Source of the DNA: Thauera terpenica 58Eu
GTDB taxonomy: Bacteria > Pseudomonadota > Gammaproteobacteria > Burkholderiales > Rhodocyclaceae
Assembly (NCBI RefSeq): GCF_000443165.1
Contig: NZ_ATJV01000061.1
Coordinates: forward strand, 1 to 33,271
Direction of reading: 5' to 3'
Length of the DNA: 33,271 nucleotides
Part shown: in pieces, positions 13,514-22,645 of the stretch
Layout of the letters: each line of letters begins with the position of its first letter
Position numbering within the stretch: position 1 is the first letter of the stretch
Notes under the pieces: model-generated
The model's input: the letters and a program-made list of their open reading frames with translations, nothing else
Told to the model about the DNA's origin: nothing
Database searches by the model: none
Program-made: the position numbers and the translations under genes

Positions 13514-15430
13514 ATGAAGCTTGCAATGCCACTTGTGCTCGTCAGGCATTCGATCCTGTTGCTGGTCGCGCTGGCCATGCTCGCCCTGGCCTTGATCAGC
13601 CTGGCGGGCATGAGTGCGTCGGTGATGGTGGCCGAGGGGGTGCAGGGCAGTGCGAGCGCGATCAACCACGCTGGCAGCCTGCGCCGCCTGACTTACCGTG
13701 TGGCTGGCCTGGTTGCGGCCGATGCCTTGAGTGGCCCGCTGTCCAGGCAGCGGGTGGAGGCGGCGATCGAGGATTTCGAGCACGCGCTGGTGCACCCCGA
13801 GCTGCAGCGTATCGTGCAGCGCGAGCCGAGCGGATTGTTCTCCGCCACCTATCGGGGGGTCGAGTCGTCGTGGCGCCTGGACCTGAAGCCGGCGCTCGAG
13901 GCGGTGATGCGGGCCGAGCTGGAAACACCACCCGAGCAGGTGGAGGATCTGCTCGGGCGCGTCGACCGCTTCGTCGATCAGCTCGATACCCTGATGTTCG
14001 TGCTGGAGAGAAACACCGAGGGCCGCATCGAGGACCTGCGTGAAGTACTGGCCGCCGCCATCATCGCCACGCTGATCGTCATCGTCGCTGCGCTGCTGGT
14101 GTTGCGACGTTCGCTGCTCAAGCCTCTGGGCGGGCTGCTGGCGGCGACGCGGGCGATCACACGGGGTGATTATTCGGCACGGGTCAAGCATGTCGGCCAT
14201 GACGAGCTCGGTCGCGTGGGCGCAACCTTCAATCTGATGGCGAGCGAGATCTTTCGCAGTTATCAGACCCTGGAGCAGCGTGTAGAAGACAAAACGGCCG
14301 AGTTGCAGCGCAGCAACCGTTCGCTGGAGTTGCTCTATCACGCCATCGCCCGCCTCTACCAGACGCCGACCGAACCCGCGGTGTACGAGGCAACCCTGCG
14401 CGACATCGATCTGGTGGCCGGCCTCAACGGCAGCTTCGCCTGTATCGAACCGCAACAAGGAGGGGTGGCCACCGTTATCGCCTCCACCATCGGTCCGTGT
14501 CCCGATCGCGTGATCGCCGGGGACGCGGCCTGCACCTTCTGTCGCGAGCTTCCCGCGGGCGGCGCGCAGGCCTTGGCCGATGGCCGTCTGCTGCGCTTTC
14601 CACTGCGCGACCGCGAGCACCATTACGGCATGCTGCGACTGGCCTTGCCGGCTGGCGCGGTGCTGGAAAACTGGCAGCGCCAGCTCGTCGAGGCGCTGTC
14701 GCGTCATATCGGCATGGCGCTTGGTGCCGCACGCCGCAGCGAACAGGAGCGACTGCTGGTGTTGCAGGAAGAGCGCTCGGTCATCGCGCGCGAGCTGCAC
14801 GATTCGCTCGCCCAGTCACTGTCCTACATGAAGATCCAGATGAGCCTGCTGCAACGGGCCTTGAGCGAGCCTGCACGCATGGAAGAGGCGAACGCGATCC
14901 TGGTCGATCTGCGCAGCGGTGTGAGCGACGCCTACCGTCAGCTGCGCGAGCTGCTGGTGTCCTTCCGTCTCGAGCTCACGAGTGACCTGGGCACCTTGCT
15001 GCGCACCGCGGTGAGCGAATACCGCGAGCGTGGCGGCGTCGACATCGAGCTCGAGCTCGAGTTGGGTGACTGCAACCTGAGCCCCAATCAGGAGGTTCAT
15101 GTGCTGCAGATCGTGCGTGAGTCGCTGTCGAACATGCTCCGTCACGCCAGGGCGCGCCGTGCCCGGGTGGCACTGCGTGGCGATCAGAGGGGTGAGGTCA
15201 GGATCACGGTCGAGGACGATGGCGTCGGCGTCGACCTCGAACGCATCGAGGGCCGCGACCATCATGGGCTGTCGATCATGCGCGAACGCACGCGCAGTCT
15301 TGGTGGCGAAATTGAAGTGCTGCGCCGCGCCGGGGGTGGCACGCGGGTGAGTGTGAGCTTCATGGCCGCGCGTGGGGTGCAGGCGCTCGCCGCACCCATT
15401 TTCTTCGAGAGGGAGGAAAGCAGGACATGA
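13514..15430 (+). CDS. narX: NarX-like nitrate/nitrite sensor histidine kinase
   Basis: A 638-residue membrane kinase. It has membrane helix 1 (about 13-33) and a periplasmic domain that opens with a NarX-type P-box (SAINHAGSLRRLTYR, about 48-62), where nitrate binds in NarX. Membrane helix 2 (about 177-198) follows, then HAMP, a coiled coil, a central GAF-like module with a Cys cluster (CPDR, then CTFC), an H-box RELHDSLAQSLSYMK with His429, and a HATPase_c domain (ESLSNMLRHA, DDGVGV). The kinase core is the HPK7 class typical of NarX, NarQ and LuxR-type partners. E. coli NarX has Met where this P-box has Arg58. A GGAGAAG site precedes the ATG at 13514. It overlaps the regulator gene by ATGA, and the pair sits directly upstream of nap. 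Confidence 0.9.
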   Translation: MKLAMPLVLVRHSILLLVALAMLALALISLAGMSASVMVAEGVQGSASAINHAGSLRRLTYRVAGLVAADALSGPLSRQRVEAAIEDFEHALVHPELQRIVQREPSGLFSATYRGVESSWRLDLKPALEAVMRAELETPPEQVEDLLGRVDRFVDQLDTLMFVLERNTEGRIEDLREVLAAAIIATLIVIVAALLVLRRSLLKPLGGLLAATRAITRGDYSARVKHVGHDELGRVGATFNLMASEIFRSYQTLEQRVEDKTAELQRSNRSLELLYHAIARLYQTPTEPAVYEATLRDIDLVAGLNGSFACIEPQQGGVATVIASTIGPCPDRVIAGDAACTFCRELPAGGAQALADGRLLRFPLRDREHHYGMLRLALPAGAVLENWQRQLVEALSRHIGMALGAARRSEQERLLVLQEERSVIARELHDSLAQSLSYMKIQMSLLQRALSEPARMEEANAILVDLRSGVSDAYRQLRELLVSFRLELTSDLGTLLRTAVSEYRERGGVDIELELELGDCNLSPNQEVHVLQIVRESLSNMLRHARARRARVALRGDQRGEVRITVEDDGVGVDLERIEGRDHHGLSIMRERTRSLGGEIEVLRRAGGGTRVSVSFMAARGVQALAAPIFFEREESRT

Positions 15431-16077
15431 GTGAGACCCACGCCGAGTCGGTGTTGATCGTCGATGACCACCCCTTGTTTCGCAAGGGGCTGGCCCAGCT
15501 GCTGAAGACGGTGAATGGTTTTCGCCTGGTCGGAGAGGCCGCGGGTGGCGTCGAGGGCATGGAGATGGCACGGGAGCTGCAGCCCGATCTGGTCTTGCTT
15601 GACCTGAACATGCGTGACCTGGGCGGGCTGGATGTGCTGCGCCAACTGTGTTCGCTGCCGTGCGAGCCGCGGGTGGTGATGATCACCGTGTCCGATCAGG
15701 GCGAGGATGTGGTCGCGGCGCTGCGTGGTGGCGCTGATGGCTATCTGCTCAAGGACATGGAGCCGGAGGAGATGGTGGCTGCCCTCATCAAGGTGGCGGC
15801 CGGCCAGGTCGTCATCCCGCCCCAGCTCAGCCACTTGCTGGCGGCGGCGCTGCGTGACGAGCTGCGACCGCAGTCCTACGTCAGCGCCGGCCTGACCGAG
15901 CAGGAAGTGCGCATCCTGGAAAAGATCTCCGCGGGCCTGTCGAACAAGATGATCGGGCGCGAGTTTGGCATCGCCGAAGGGACAGTCAAGGTTCATGTGA
16001 AGCACATATTGCGCAAGCTCAAGCTGCGCTCGCGGGTGGAGGCGGCGGTGTGGGCGGTGGAGCACCCACGCGCCTGA
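15427..16077 (+). CDS. narL: NarL-like response regulator
   Basis: A 216-residue two-component regulator of the NarL/FixJ class. The receiver domain (about 8-125) has the acidic pair DD in LIVDDHP, phospho-acceptor Asp59 in LLDLNM and the conserved Lys in LLKDM. A linker leads to a LuxR-type HTH (about 155-212) with LTEQEVRILEKISAGLSNKMIGREFGIAEGTVKVHVKHI broken over the scaffold and recognition helices. It starts inside the stop of the kinase gene (ATGA), so the pair is translationally coupled. It probably binds the heptamer site at 13374-13389 and may act on nap, although no convincing heptamer pair was seen just upstream of napF. Confidence 0.92.
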   Translation: MSETHAESVLIVDDHPLFRKGLAQLLKTVNGFRLVGEAAGGVEGMEMARELQPDLVLLDLNMRDLGGLDVLRQLCSLPCEPRVVMITVSDQGEDVVAALRGGADGYLLKDMEPEEMVAALIKVAAGQVVIPPQLSHLLAAALRDELRPQSYVSAGLTEQEVRILEKISAGLSNKMIGREFGIAEGTVKVHVKHILRKLKLRSRVEAAVWAVEHPRA

Positions 16078-16130
16078 AGGACAAGGCGCGCAATACGCCT
16101 TTGAATCGCGCACCCAGCTGGATCCTGTTC

Positions 16131-16144
16131 TTGATCGAAGTCAA
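16131..16144. promoter_or_regulatory. FNR/DNR-type box upstream of napF
   Basis: TTGATCGAAGTCAA matches TTGAT-N4-ATCAA with one mismatch (G for A at the first base of the right half). Its centre at 16137.5 is 41.5 bases before a start predicted at 16179 from the -10-like TTCAAT (16167-16172), the classic position for an FNR-activated class II promoter. The adjacent Crp/Fnr gene product carries matching recognition residues. Confidence 0.55.
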
Positions 16145-16166
16145 TGTCCCGTTTGATGACGTGGGA

Positions 16167-16172
16167 TTCAAT
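16167..16172 (+). promoter_or_regulatory. Candidate -10 element of the napF promoter
   Basis: TTCAAT matches TATAAT at 4 of 6 positions and is placed so that the predicted start (16179) lies 41.5 bases from the centre of the FNR-type box. No -35 is needed for a class II activator promoter. It overlaps the ATG at 16171, which bears on the napF start. Confidence 0.35.
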
Positions 16173-16725
16173 GAGCGCAGTGAAAGTGAGCTCAAACGTG
16201 CCTCAGCCATCGGTTTTGCCCCTTCGTCGTAGCTTTCTGCGTGGCAGGCCACGCGTGGGGGCGCCCGCGTTACGCCCGCCCTGGGCGCGCGACGAGGCTG
16301 CGTTCATTGCGGCCTGCACGCGCTGCGATGCCTGCATCGAGGTGTGTCCTGCCACCATCCTGGTGCGTGCCGATGGCGGCTTTCCCAGTGTTGATTTCTC
16401 CCGTGGTGAATGCACCTTCTGCGCTCAATGCGTGGCGCGCTGCGAGCCGCACGCCCTGGCGCGCGAGGCTGAGTTGGCGCCGCCGTGGGCGCTGCGAGCG
16501 TCGATCGGTGAGGCCTGCCTGGCCGAGGCAGGCGTGGAGTGCCGCATCTGCGGTGAGAACTGCCCCGCAGGTGCGATCCGCTTTCGCCCGCGCTTGGGCA
16601 AGGTGGCGCAGCCGCAACTCGATGCTGCCGCCTGTACCGGTTGCGGCGCCTGTTTCGCGCCCTGCCCGACACGGGCGATTGTGGTGAAGGCGCAAATCGA
16701 CATCCAGTTGGAGAACGAGCAATGA
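16171..16725 (+). CDS. napF: NapF, ferredoxin-type accessory protein of periplasmic nitrate reductase
   Basis: A cytoplasmic iron-sulfur protein that interacts with NapA precursor and is thought to help its cluster assembly or maturation before Tat export. It has the NapF start signature RRSFLRGR, then RPPW, four cysteine groups (CTRCDACIEVCP, CTFCAQCVARCEP, CRICGENCP, CTGCGACFAPCP) and a short tail, as in E. coli NapF. There is no signal peptide. The start is uncertain. ATG 16144 lies in the FNR-type box, ATG 16171 (chosen, 184 residues) overlaps the candidate -10, and GTG 16186 or 16198 would lie downstream of the predicted transcription start. All keep the conserved core. It overlaps napD by ATGA. 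Confidence 0.9.
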   Translation: MSAVKVSSNVPQPSVLPLRRSFLRGRPRVGAPALRPPWARDEAAFIAACTRCDACIEVCPATILVRADGGFPSVDFSRGECTFCAQCVARCEPHALAREAELAPPWALRASIGEACLAEAGVECRICGENCPAGAIRFRPRLGKVAQPQLDAAACTGCGACFAPCPTRAIVVKAQIDIQLENEQ

Positions 16726-16976
16726 AGATTGCAAGCCTGGTGCTGCGGGCCCTGCCCGCGGACTTCCCGGAAATCAAGCAAGCGCTGGCGCGTATCCCTG
16801 GAGTCGAGATTCACGGCTCCACGGACGAGAGCGGCCGCATCGTGGTCACGGTGGAAGATGGCGACGGATGGTCGGTTACCGACTCCATCCTTGCGGTCAA
16901 CCTCGCGCCCAAGGTGCAGGCGGTGACGCTCGCCTATGAATATACCGATGACGGTCTCGAATTGACGGAGGCATGA
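16722..16976 (+). CDS. napD: NapD, NapA signal-peptide-binding chaperone
   Basis: An 84-residue cytoplasmic chaperone with a ferredoxin-like fold. It binds the twin-arginine signal of NapA and prevents export before the molybdenum cofactor is inserted. It begins [12 protein letters not shown], with conserved GVEIHG and an acidic C-terminal half ending [11 protein letters not shown]. The ATG at 16722 overlaps the napF stop. The next gene, napA, starts one base after its stop, so chaperone and client are translationally coupled. Confidence 0.94.
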   Translation: MKIASLVLRALPADFPEIKQALARIPGVEIHGSTDESGRIVVTVEDGDGWSVTDSILAVNLAPKVQAVTLAYEYTDDGLELTEA

Positions 16977-16977
16977 A

Positions 16978-19527
16978 ATGAGCTTGAATCGACGCGAATT
17001 CATCAAGAACAATGCGATCGCCGCTGCCGCTGCAACGGCCGGCATCAGCATTCCGGTGGTCACGCAGGCGCAGGGTAACGACGCCGGCGCCGCTACCAAG
17101 GTGCGTTGGGACAAGGCGGCCTGTCGCTTCTGCGGCACCGGCTGTTCGGTCCTGGTCGGGGTGCAGAACGGACGCATCGTGGCGACCCAGGGCGATCCCG
17201 ATTCGCCTGTCAATCGTGGTTTGAACTGCATCAAGGGCTACTTCCTGTCCAAGATCCAGTACGGCTCAGACCGCCTGACCCAGCCCCTGCTGCGCATGAA
17301 GAACGGCAAGTACGACAAGAATGGCGAGTTCACGCCCATCTCGTGGAACCAGGCCTTCGATGTCATGGAGCAGAAGTGGAAGGCGGCGATCAAGGACCAT
17401 GGCGTCGATTCGATCGCCATGTTCGGCTCTGGCCAGTGGACGATCTGGGAAGGCTACGCCGCGGCCAAGCTGATGAAGGCGGGTTTTCGCACCAACAACC
17501 TCGACCCCAACGCGCGTCACTGCATGGCATCGGCCGTGGCAGGCTTCATGCGCACATTCGGCATCGACGAGCCGATGGGTTGCTACGACGACATTGAGAA
17601 CACCGACACGGTCGTGCTGTGGGGTTCGAACATGGCCGAGATGCACCCCATCCTGTGGAGTCGCATCACCGATCGCCGCCTGTCCAAGGAAGGCTGTCAG
17701 GTGCACGTGTTGTCGACCTTCGAGCACCGCTCCTACGAGCTCGCCGACAACCCGATGATCTTCGTGCCACAGACCGATCTGGCCATCCTCAACTACATCT
17801 GCAATTACATCATCCAGAACGGCAAGGTCAATAAGGCCTTCGTCGAACGCAACGTCAAGTTCAAGATTGGTGAAGGGGACATCGGCTTCGGCCTGCGCCC
17901 CAACCACCCGCTCGAAACCGCAGCCACCAATAACGGTTATCCGGGTGCCGACGGCAAGCCCAAGGGCAATGCCGCCGCGGCCCGTGACTGCAGCTTCGAC
18001 GATTTCGCCGCGTTCGTGTCGGAGTACACCGTCGACAAGGTGTCCAAGCTGTCGGGCGTGCCCGCGGATCGACTGCTGAAGCTCGCCGAGCAATACGCCG
18101 ACCCGGAGCGCAAGGTCACCTCGTTCTGGACCATGGGCTTCAACCAGCACACCCGTGGTACCTGGGTGAACAACATGATCTACAACGTCCACCTGCTGGT
18201 GGGCAAGATCTCCGAGCCCGGCAACAGCCCGTTCTCACTGACGGGTCAGCCCTCGGCCTGCGGCACCGCGCGCGAGGTGGGCACTTTCGCCCACCGCCTG
18301 CCGGCCGACATGGTCGTCACCAATCCCGAGCACCGTCAGTTCGCGGAGAAGATCTGGAAGCTGCCCGATGGCACGATCTCGCCCAAGATCGGCTACCACG
18401 CCGTGGCGCAGAGCCGCGCGCTCAAGGACGGCAAGATCAAGTGCTACTGGACCTCGACCACCAACAACATGCAGGCGGGTCCGAACATCAACGACGAGAT
18501 CTATCCGGGCTGGCGCAACCCGGAAGCCTTCGTCGTGGTGTCGGATGTCTATCCGACCGTGTCCGCGCTGTCGGCCGACCTGATCCTGCCGTGCGCGATG
18601 TGGATGGAGAAGGAGGGCGCCTTCGGCAACGCCGAGCGCCGCACCCAGTTCTGGCGCCAGCAGGTGGCAGCGCCGGGCGAGTCCAAGTCCGATCTGTGGC
18701 AGTACATTGAATTCGCCAAGCGCTTCAAAGTTGATGAAGTCTGGCCGGCCGAGCTCATCGCCAAGAAGCCGGAATACGCGGGTAAGACTTTGTACGACGT
18801 GCTCTTTGCCAATGGCCAGGTGGACAAGTTCCCCTTGGCGGACGTCGAGAAGGCCAACGCACACGCCTGGGCCGGTTACATGAACGACGAGTCCAAGGAG
18901 CTCGGCTACTACCTGCAGAAGGGGTTGTTCGAGGAGTACGCCGCCTTTGGTCGCGGCCATGCCCACGACCTCGCCGACTTCGATGTCTATCACAAGGCGC
19001 GCGGTCTGCGCTGGCCGGTGGTCGACAACAAGGAAACCCTGTGGCGATTCCGTGAGGGCTATGACCCTTACGTCAAGGCCGGCGAAGGGGTGAAGTTCTA
19101 CGGTTACAAGGACAACAAGGCGATCATCTTTGCGCTGCCCTACCAGGATCCGCCCGAGATGCCGGACGCCGAGTTCGACATGTGGTTGTGCACCGGTCGC
19201 GTGCTGGAGCATTGGCACACTGGCTCGATGACACGGCGCGTGCCCGAACTCCACCGCTCGGTCCCGGAGGCGCAGATCTTCATGCACCCGGATGATGCGC
19301 AAAAGCGCGGACTGCAGCGCGGCATGGCGGTCAAGGTCCAGTCCCGGCGCGGTGAGATCGTCGCTCGCCTCGAGACCCGTGGGCGCAACAAGCCGCCCGT
19401 TGGGCTGATCTTCGTGCCCTTCTTCGACGAGGGCCGCCTGGTGAACAAGCTCACGCTCGATGCCACCTGCCCGATCTCGAAAGAGACCGACTACAAGAAG
19501 TGTGCGGTCAAGGTGATGAAGGCCTAA
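16978..19527 (+). CDS. napA: NapA, periplasmic nitrate reductase catalytic subunit
   Basis: The molybdoenzyme that reduces nitrate to nitrite in the periplasm, using bis-MGD and one [4Fe-4S] cluster. It is 849 residues, the normal length. The twin-arginine signal NRREFIKNN is at residues 4-12, with a hydrophobic Ala-rich stretch and probable cleavage after AQA near residue 32. Cluster ligands are Cys49, Cys52, Cys56 and Cys84. The molybdenum ligand is Cys182 in ARHCMAS. The C-terminal molybdopterin-dinucleotide binding domain is complete ([18 protein letters not shown] and following). Electrons arrive from NapB. No sign of frameshift or truncation. Confidence 0.98.
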   Translation: MSLNRREFIKNNAIAAAAATAGISIPVVTQAQGNDAGAATKVRWDKAACRFCGTGCSVLVGVQNGRIVATQGDPDSPVNRGLNCIKGYFLSKIQYGSDRLTQPLLRMKNGKYDKNGEFTPISWNQAFDVMEQKWKAAIKDHGVDSIAMFGSGQWTIWEGYAAAKLMKAGFRTNNLDPNARHCMASAVAGFMRTFGIDEPMGCYDDIENTDTVVLWGSNMAEMHPILWSRITDRRLSKEGCQVHVLSTFEHRSYELADNPMIFVPQTDLAILNYICNYIIQNGKVNKAFVERNVKFKIGEGDIGFGLRPNHPLETAATNNGYPGADGKPKGNAAAARDCSFDDFAAFVSEYTVDKVSKLSGVPADRLLKLAEQYADPERKVTSFWTMGFNQHTRGTWVNNMIYNVHLLVGKISEPGNSPFSLTGQPSACGTAREVGTFAHRLPADMVVTNPEHRQFAEKIWKLPDGTISPKIGYHAVAQSRALKDGKIKCYWTSTTNNMQAGPNINDEIYPGWRNPEAFVVVSDVYPTVSALSADLILPCAMWMEKEGAFGNAERRTQFWRQQVAAPGESKSDLWQYIEFAKRFKVDEVWPAELIAKKPEYAGKTLYDVLFANGQVDKFPLADVEKANAHAWAGYMNDESKELGYYLQKGLFEEYAAFGRGHAHDLADFDVYHKARGLRWPVVDNKETLWRFREGYDPYVKAGEGVKFYGYKDNKAIIFALPYQDPPEMPDAEFDMWLCTGRVLEHWHTGSMTRRVPELHRSVPEAQIFMHPDDAQKRGLQRGMAVKVQSRRGEIVARLETRGRNKPPVGLIFVPFFDEGRLVNKLTLDATCPISKETDYKKCAVKVMKA

Positions 19528-19590
19528 CCAACAGGAGACGTGAGCCCTGCGCCCTTCGACCGGGGGGACGGCCTCGGGCGCAGGCCCACG

Positions 19591-20475
19591 ATGACCATGA
19601 ACGACAAAGTGCAATCCAGCCGCCGCACCGCAAGCAGCGCTCCGCCGCCTCGCCGCCGCTTCCTCAAGGATGCGGCGAGCGTGGCCGGTGGCGCAGGCTT
19701 GCTTGCGCTCGGTGCCGGAATGTATGCCAAGCAGGCGTCGGCCTTGCCGGCCACCGCCATCCGTCCACCCGGTGCCTTGGCCGAAAGCGAATTTCTTGCG
19801 GCCTGCATACGCTGTGGTCTGTGCGTGCGTGATTGTCCCTACGACACCCTCAAGCTCGCTGAGCTGGGCGACAGCGTGGCTACGGGCACGCCGTATTTCG
19901 AGGCGCGCGACATCCCCTGTGAGATGTGCGAGGACATCCCCTGTGTCGTCGCCTGTCCGAGCGGTGCGCTCGTTCGTGAGCTCACCGACATCGGTGAGGC
20001 CAGGATGGGGCTTGCGGTTCTCATCGATCAGGAGAACTGTCTCAACTTCCTCGGTCTGCGCTGCGACGTGTGCTATCGCGTCTGTCCGGTGATCGACAAG
20101 GCGATCACGCTCGAGCGCATGCACAACCCGCGCTCGGACCGTCACGCCATGCTGTTGCCCACCGTGCATTCCGATCACTGCACGGGCTGCGGCAAGTGCG
20201 AAAAAGCCTGCGTGCTGCCGGGTGAGTCGGCGATCAAGGTGCTTCCGATCAAGCTCGCGCAGGGCTCGAAGGCCGAGCATTACCTGCGTGGCTGGGAAGA
20301 AAAGGATGCGGCGGGACAGTCCTTGATCGGTGATCAGGTGGAACTGCCGGTGCGTGGCATGGAGGACAAGGCCTATGGCGACACCCGCCTCAGGCCTGGC
20401 GACGACGCGCCGGCCTCTGATCCCGTACCCGCGCGGCCGGCCGCCGGCGGTCTCGACTCGGGGTGGAAGCCATGA
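19591..20475 (+). CDS. napG: NapG, periplasmic ferredoxin-type quinol oxidation subunit
   Basis: A Tat-exported iron-sulfur protein that works with NapH to pass electrons from quinol, usually ubiquinol-side, towards NapC/Nap[11 protein letters not shown] is the twin-arginine motif (about residues 16-25), followed by a hydrophobic core. Four cysteine groups for [4Fe-4S] clusters follow ([35 protein letters not shown] with an upstream Cys, [12 protein letters not shown]). The start is ambiguous. ATG 19591 (chosen, 294 residues) has only a weak AGG site. An in-frame GTG at 19540 would add 17 residues, but its AGGAGA lies just 1-2 bases away, too close. It overlaps napH by ATGA. Confidence 0.93.
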   Translation: MTMNDKVQSSRRTASSAPPPRRRFLKDAASVAGGAGLLALGAGMYAKQASALPATAIRPPGALAESEFLAACIRCGLCVRDCPYDTLKLAELGDSVATGTPYFEARDIPCEMCEDIPCVVACPSGALVRELTDIGEARMGLAVLIDQENCLNFLGLRCDVCYRVCPVIDKAITLERMHNPRSDRHAMLLPTVHSDHCTGCGKCEKACVLPGESAIKVLPIKLAQGSKAEHYLRGWEEKDAAGQSLIGDQVELPVRGMEDKAYGDTRLRPGDDAPASDPVPARPAAGGLDSGWKP

Positions 20476-21407
20476 GCACGCAGACCACGACAGGCGGGTC
20501 CGTGCCACGCAAGGTGCCGCCCAGCAGCGTCCGCGGCGCCGCGATGCGGGGCGTGGTGGCGCGCCCCGGGCTTGAGGCGGTCGAGGTCAAGGGCTGGGTG
20601 CGCGCACACAAGTGGCTGCTGCTGCGGCGTGCCTCGCAGCTGGGAATCCTCGCGCTTTTCCTGCTGGGGCCGTGGCTGGGTTGGTGGATCGTGAAGGGCA
20701 ACCTCTCGTCCAGCCTCACCCTGGGCATCTTGCCCCTGACCGATCCCTTTCTCATCGCCCAGCAGCTGGCGGCGGGTCAGTGGCCCTATAAGGAAGCCTT
20801 GCTCGGCGGCGGGATCGTGCTCGCCTTCTACGCCTTGTTTGGCGGGCGGTTGTTCTGTTCATGGGTGTGCCCGGTCAACATCGTCACCGACGCCGCGGCC
20901 TGGTTGCGGCGCCGTCTCGGGCTCAAGGGCGGCAAGGCGCCGGCTGCGGCCACGCGCTACTGGCTGCTTGGTTTCGTGCTGGTGATCGCGACCGCGACCG
21001 GTTCGCTGGCGTGGGAGTGGGTGAACCCGGTGTCGATGTTCCATCGTGGCCTGATCTTCGGGTTTGGCCTGGCATGGGGAATCGTCGGTGGCATCTTCTT
21101 CTACGACTTCCTGATCGCGCCCCGTGGCTGGTGCGGTCACCTGTGTCCACAAGGCGCGTTCTATGCCTTGCTCGGGCGCGCCTCGGTGGTGAAGGTGTCG
21201 GCCGACAAGCGCAGCGCGTGTAACGACTGCATGGACTGCTTCGCCGTGTGCCCCGAACCTCAGGTCATCCGTCCTGCGCTCAAGGCAGTGGGGCAGGATC
21301 ACCCTCTTATTCTGGATGCCGACTGCACCGCCTGCGGACGCTGTGTGGATGTGTGCGGCAAGGATGTTTTCCGTATTACGACCCGATTCAACAGGAGCGA
21401 GTCATGA
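20472..21407 (+). CDS. napH: NapH, membrane quinol-oxidising subunit
   Basis: A 311-residue inner-membrane iron-sulfur protein with a cytoplasmic basic N-terminus and four predicted membrane helices (about 59-80, 110-130, 160-180, 190-215). The CxxxCP motifs of this family lie between helices ([19 protein letters not shown]). The C-terminal part holds two [4Fe-4S] groups ([14 protein letters not shown] and [12 protein letters not shown]). It forms the quinol dehydrogenase with NapG. The start ATG at 20472 overlaps the napG stop, and its own stop overlaps the napB start, so translation is tightly coupled. Confidence 0.95.
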   Translation: MSTQTTTGGSVPRKVPPSSVRGAAMRGVVARPGLEAVEVKGWVRAHKWLLLRRASQLGILALFLLGPWLGWWIVKGNLSSSLTLGILPLTDPFLIAQQLAAGQWPYKEALLGGGIVLAFYALFGGRLFCSWVCPVNIVTDAAAWLRRRLGLKGGKAPAAATRYWLLGFVLVIATATGSLAWEWVNPVSMFHRGLIFGFGLAWGIVGGIFFYDFLIAPRGWCGHLCPQGAFYALLGRASVVKVSADKRSACNDCMDCFAVCPEPQVIRPALKAVGQDHPLILDADCTACGRCVDVCGKDVFRITTRFNRSES

Positions 21408-21856
21408 AAAAACAAACGCGTAATCTGGTGCTCGCAATGGTCGCCGCACTGGGCCTCGGGCTAGCGCTGCCACCCGCTTCGATGGCGCAGGCGGTGCAGA
21501 GCATTCGTGGCGCCGACGTCGCCGAAAATGACTTGCAGGTGGGCAACTTCAGGCTCATGCCCGACCAGGCGCCGATCGAGCGTGACTTCGTGCAGCAGCC
21601 GCCGCTGATCCCGCACAAGATCGAGGGCTACGAAGTGACGATCAACTTCAACAAGTGCATGGACTGTCATGCCTGGAGTCGCTACCGGGAAAATGGAGCG
21701 ACCAAGGTGAGCTTGACGCACTTCAAGGACCGCGACGGCGGAGAGTTGTCCAATATCTCCCCGCGGCGCTATTTCTGCATGCAGTGCCATGTGCCGCAGA
21801 CTGACGCCAAGCCGCTGGTCGCGAACAGTTTTCGACGTGCTGAAGGCATGCGCTGA
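21404..21856 (+). CDS. napB: NapB, diheme cytochrome c subunit of nitrate reductase
   Basis: The small electron-transfer subunit that binds NapA. The protein is 150 residues: a Sec signal peptide at 1-28 (basic start MKKQTR, hydrophobic core, cleavage near SMAQA) and two heme-binding sites, CMDCH (85-89) and CMQCH (125-129). The ATG at 21404 overlaps the napH stop and has an AGGAGCGA site. Its two c-type hemes must be attached by the Ccm proteins encoded downstream. Confidence 0.96.
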   Translation: MKKQTRNLVLAMVAALGLGLALPPASMAQAVQSIRGADVAENDLQVGNFRLMPDQAPIERDFVQQPPLIPHKIEGYEVTINFNKCMDCHAWSRYRENGATKVSLTHFKDRDGGELSNISPRRYFCMQCHVPQTDAKPLVANSFRRAEGMR

Positions 21857-21879
21857 AGCGTAAAACAACGGGGAAAGTC

Positions 21880-22500
21880 ATGATCGACAACAACAAGAGC
21901 CTGATGCAGCGCATCCGCGGTGCTGGCTGGGGCGCCATCGTGCTGCTCTTTGCCGCAGGCGTGGTTTTCTGGGGCAGCTTCAACTGGGCCCTCGAGATGA
22001 CCAATACCGAGAAGTTCTGCATTTCCTGCCACGAGATGGAGGAGAACGTCTTCAAGGAGTACCGCAACACCATCCACTACCAGAACCGCACCGGCGTGCG
22101 TGCCACCTGTCCGGACTGCCATGTGCCCAAGGAGTGGGGGCCGAAGATGATCCGCAAGATCCAGGCTTCGCGCGAGCTCTACGGCAAGGTCATGGGCACC
22201 ATCAGCACGCCGGAGAAGTTCGCTGCCGAGCGTCTGCGTCTGGCCGAGAATGAATGGCGACGGATGAGCGCGAACAACTCGCAGGAGTGCCGCAACTGCC
22301 ACAACTACGAGTACTTCGATTACTCAGTGCAGGGGCGCCGCTCCAACAAGATGCACCAGACCGGCTTTGCCGCCGGTCAGACCTGCATCGACTGCCACAA
22401 GGGCATCGCCCACTCCCTGCCAGCGGTGGACCAGAACATCGGGGTCGCACGCGACGCCGTCGCGCCGGAAGTGCTGCATCCGCCTGTCCAGCAGCGCTGA
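21880..22500 (+). CDS. napC: NapC, tetraheme membrane quinol dehydrogenase
   Basis: A NapC/NirT-family cytochrome, 206 residues, anchored by one N-terminal membrane helix (about 17-37) with the rest in the periplasm. Four heme motifs are visible: CISCH, CPDCH, CRNCH and CIDCH. The conserved Met and Lys around the first heme (ISCHEMEENVFKEY) are present. It oxidises quinol and reduces NapB. The ATG at 21880 follows the napB stop by 23 bases, with a GGGAAAG site. It is the last nap gene; a large palindrome follows before ccmA. Confidence 0.96.
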   Translation: MIDNNKSLMQRIRGAGWGAIVLLFAAGVVFWGSFNWALEMTNTEKFCISCHEMEENVFKEYRNTIHYQNRTGVRATCPDCHVPKEWGPKMIRKIQASRELYGKVMGTISTPEKFAAERLRLAENEWRRMSANNSQECRNCHNYEYFDYSVQGRRSNKMHQTGFAAGQTCIDCHKGIAHSLPAVDQNIGVARDAVAPEVLHPPVQQR

Positions 22501-22539
22501 TCGTGGTTGCGGGGCGGCATCGCCGTCCCCGTCCCCGCC

Positions 22540-22590
22540 CCGGATTTGACCCGGCATCCGGCTGACTCCCGGATGCCGGGTCAAATCCGG
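22540..22590. repeat. Perfect 22-bp inverted repeat between napC and ccmA (REP-like element or attenuator)
   Basis: Arms 22540-22561 and 22569-22590 are perfectly complementary over 22 bases, with a 7-base loop CTGACTC. The core includes TTTGACCCGGCATCC and its complement. No T-run follows, so a simple intrinsic terminator is unlikely. Similar GC-rich palindromes with a CCGGGTCAAxxCCGG-like core occur as dispersed repeats in proteobacteria (from memory). It may be a REP/BIME-like element that stabilises nap mRNA or lowers readthrough into ccm. Confidence 0.75.
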
Positions 22591-22645
22591 TCGCTGTGCA
22601 CGCCGGGATGGCGTCCGGGTCCTTGACTGTGGTTCAATCCGCCCC

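Noticed and set aside
16094-16100. TACGCCT upstream of napF as a NarL heptamer
   Set aside because: It mismatches the consensus at position 4 and has no partner heptamer at 7-2-7 spacing.
18235-20508. 757-codon minus-strand open frame opposite napA and napG
   Set aside because: It is antisense to NapA and NapG with all their motifs, so it is a shadow frame.
22623-22637. TTGACTGTGGTTCAA before ccmA as an FNR box
   Set aside because: The half sites are 5 bases apart rather than 4 and both deviate from consensus, so binding is unlikely.
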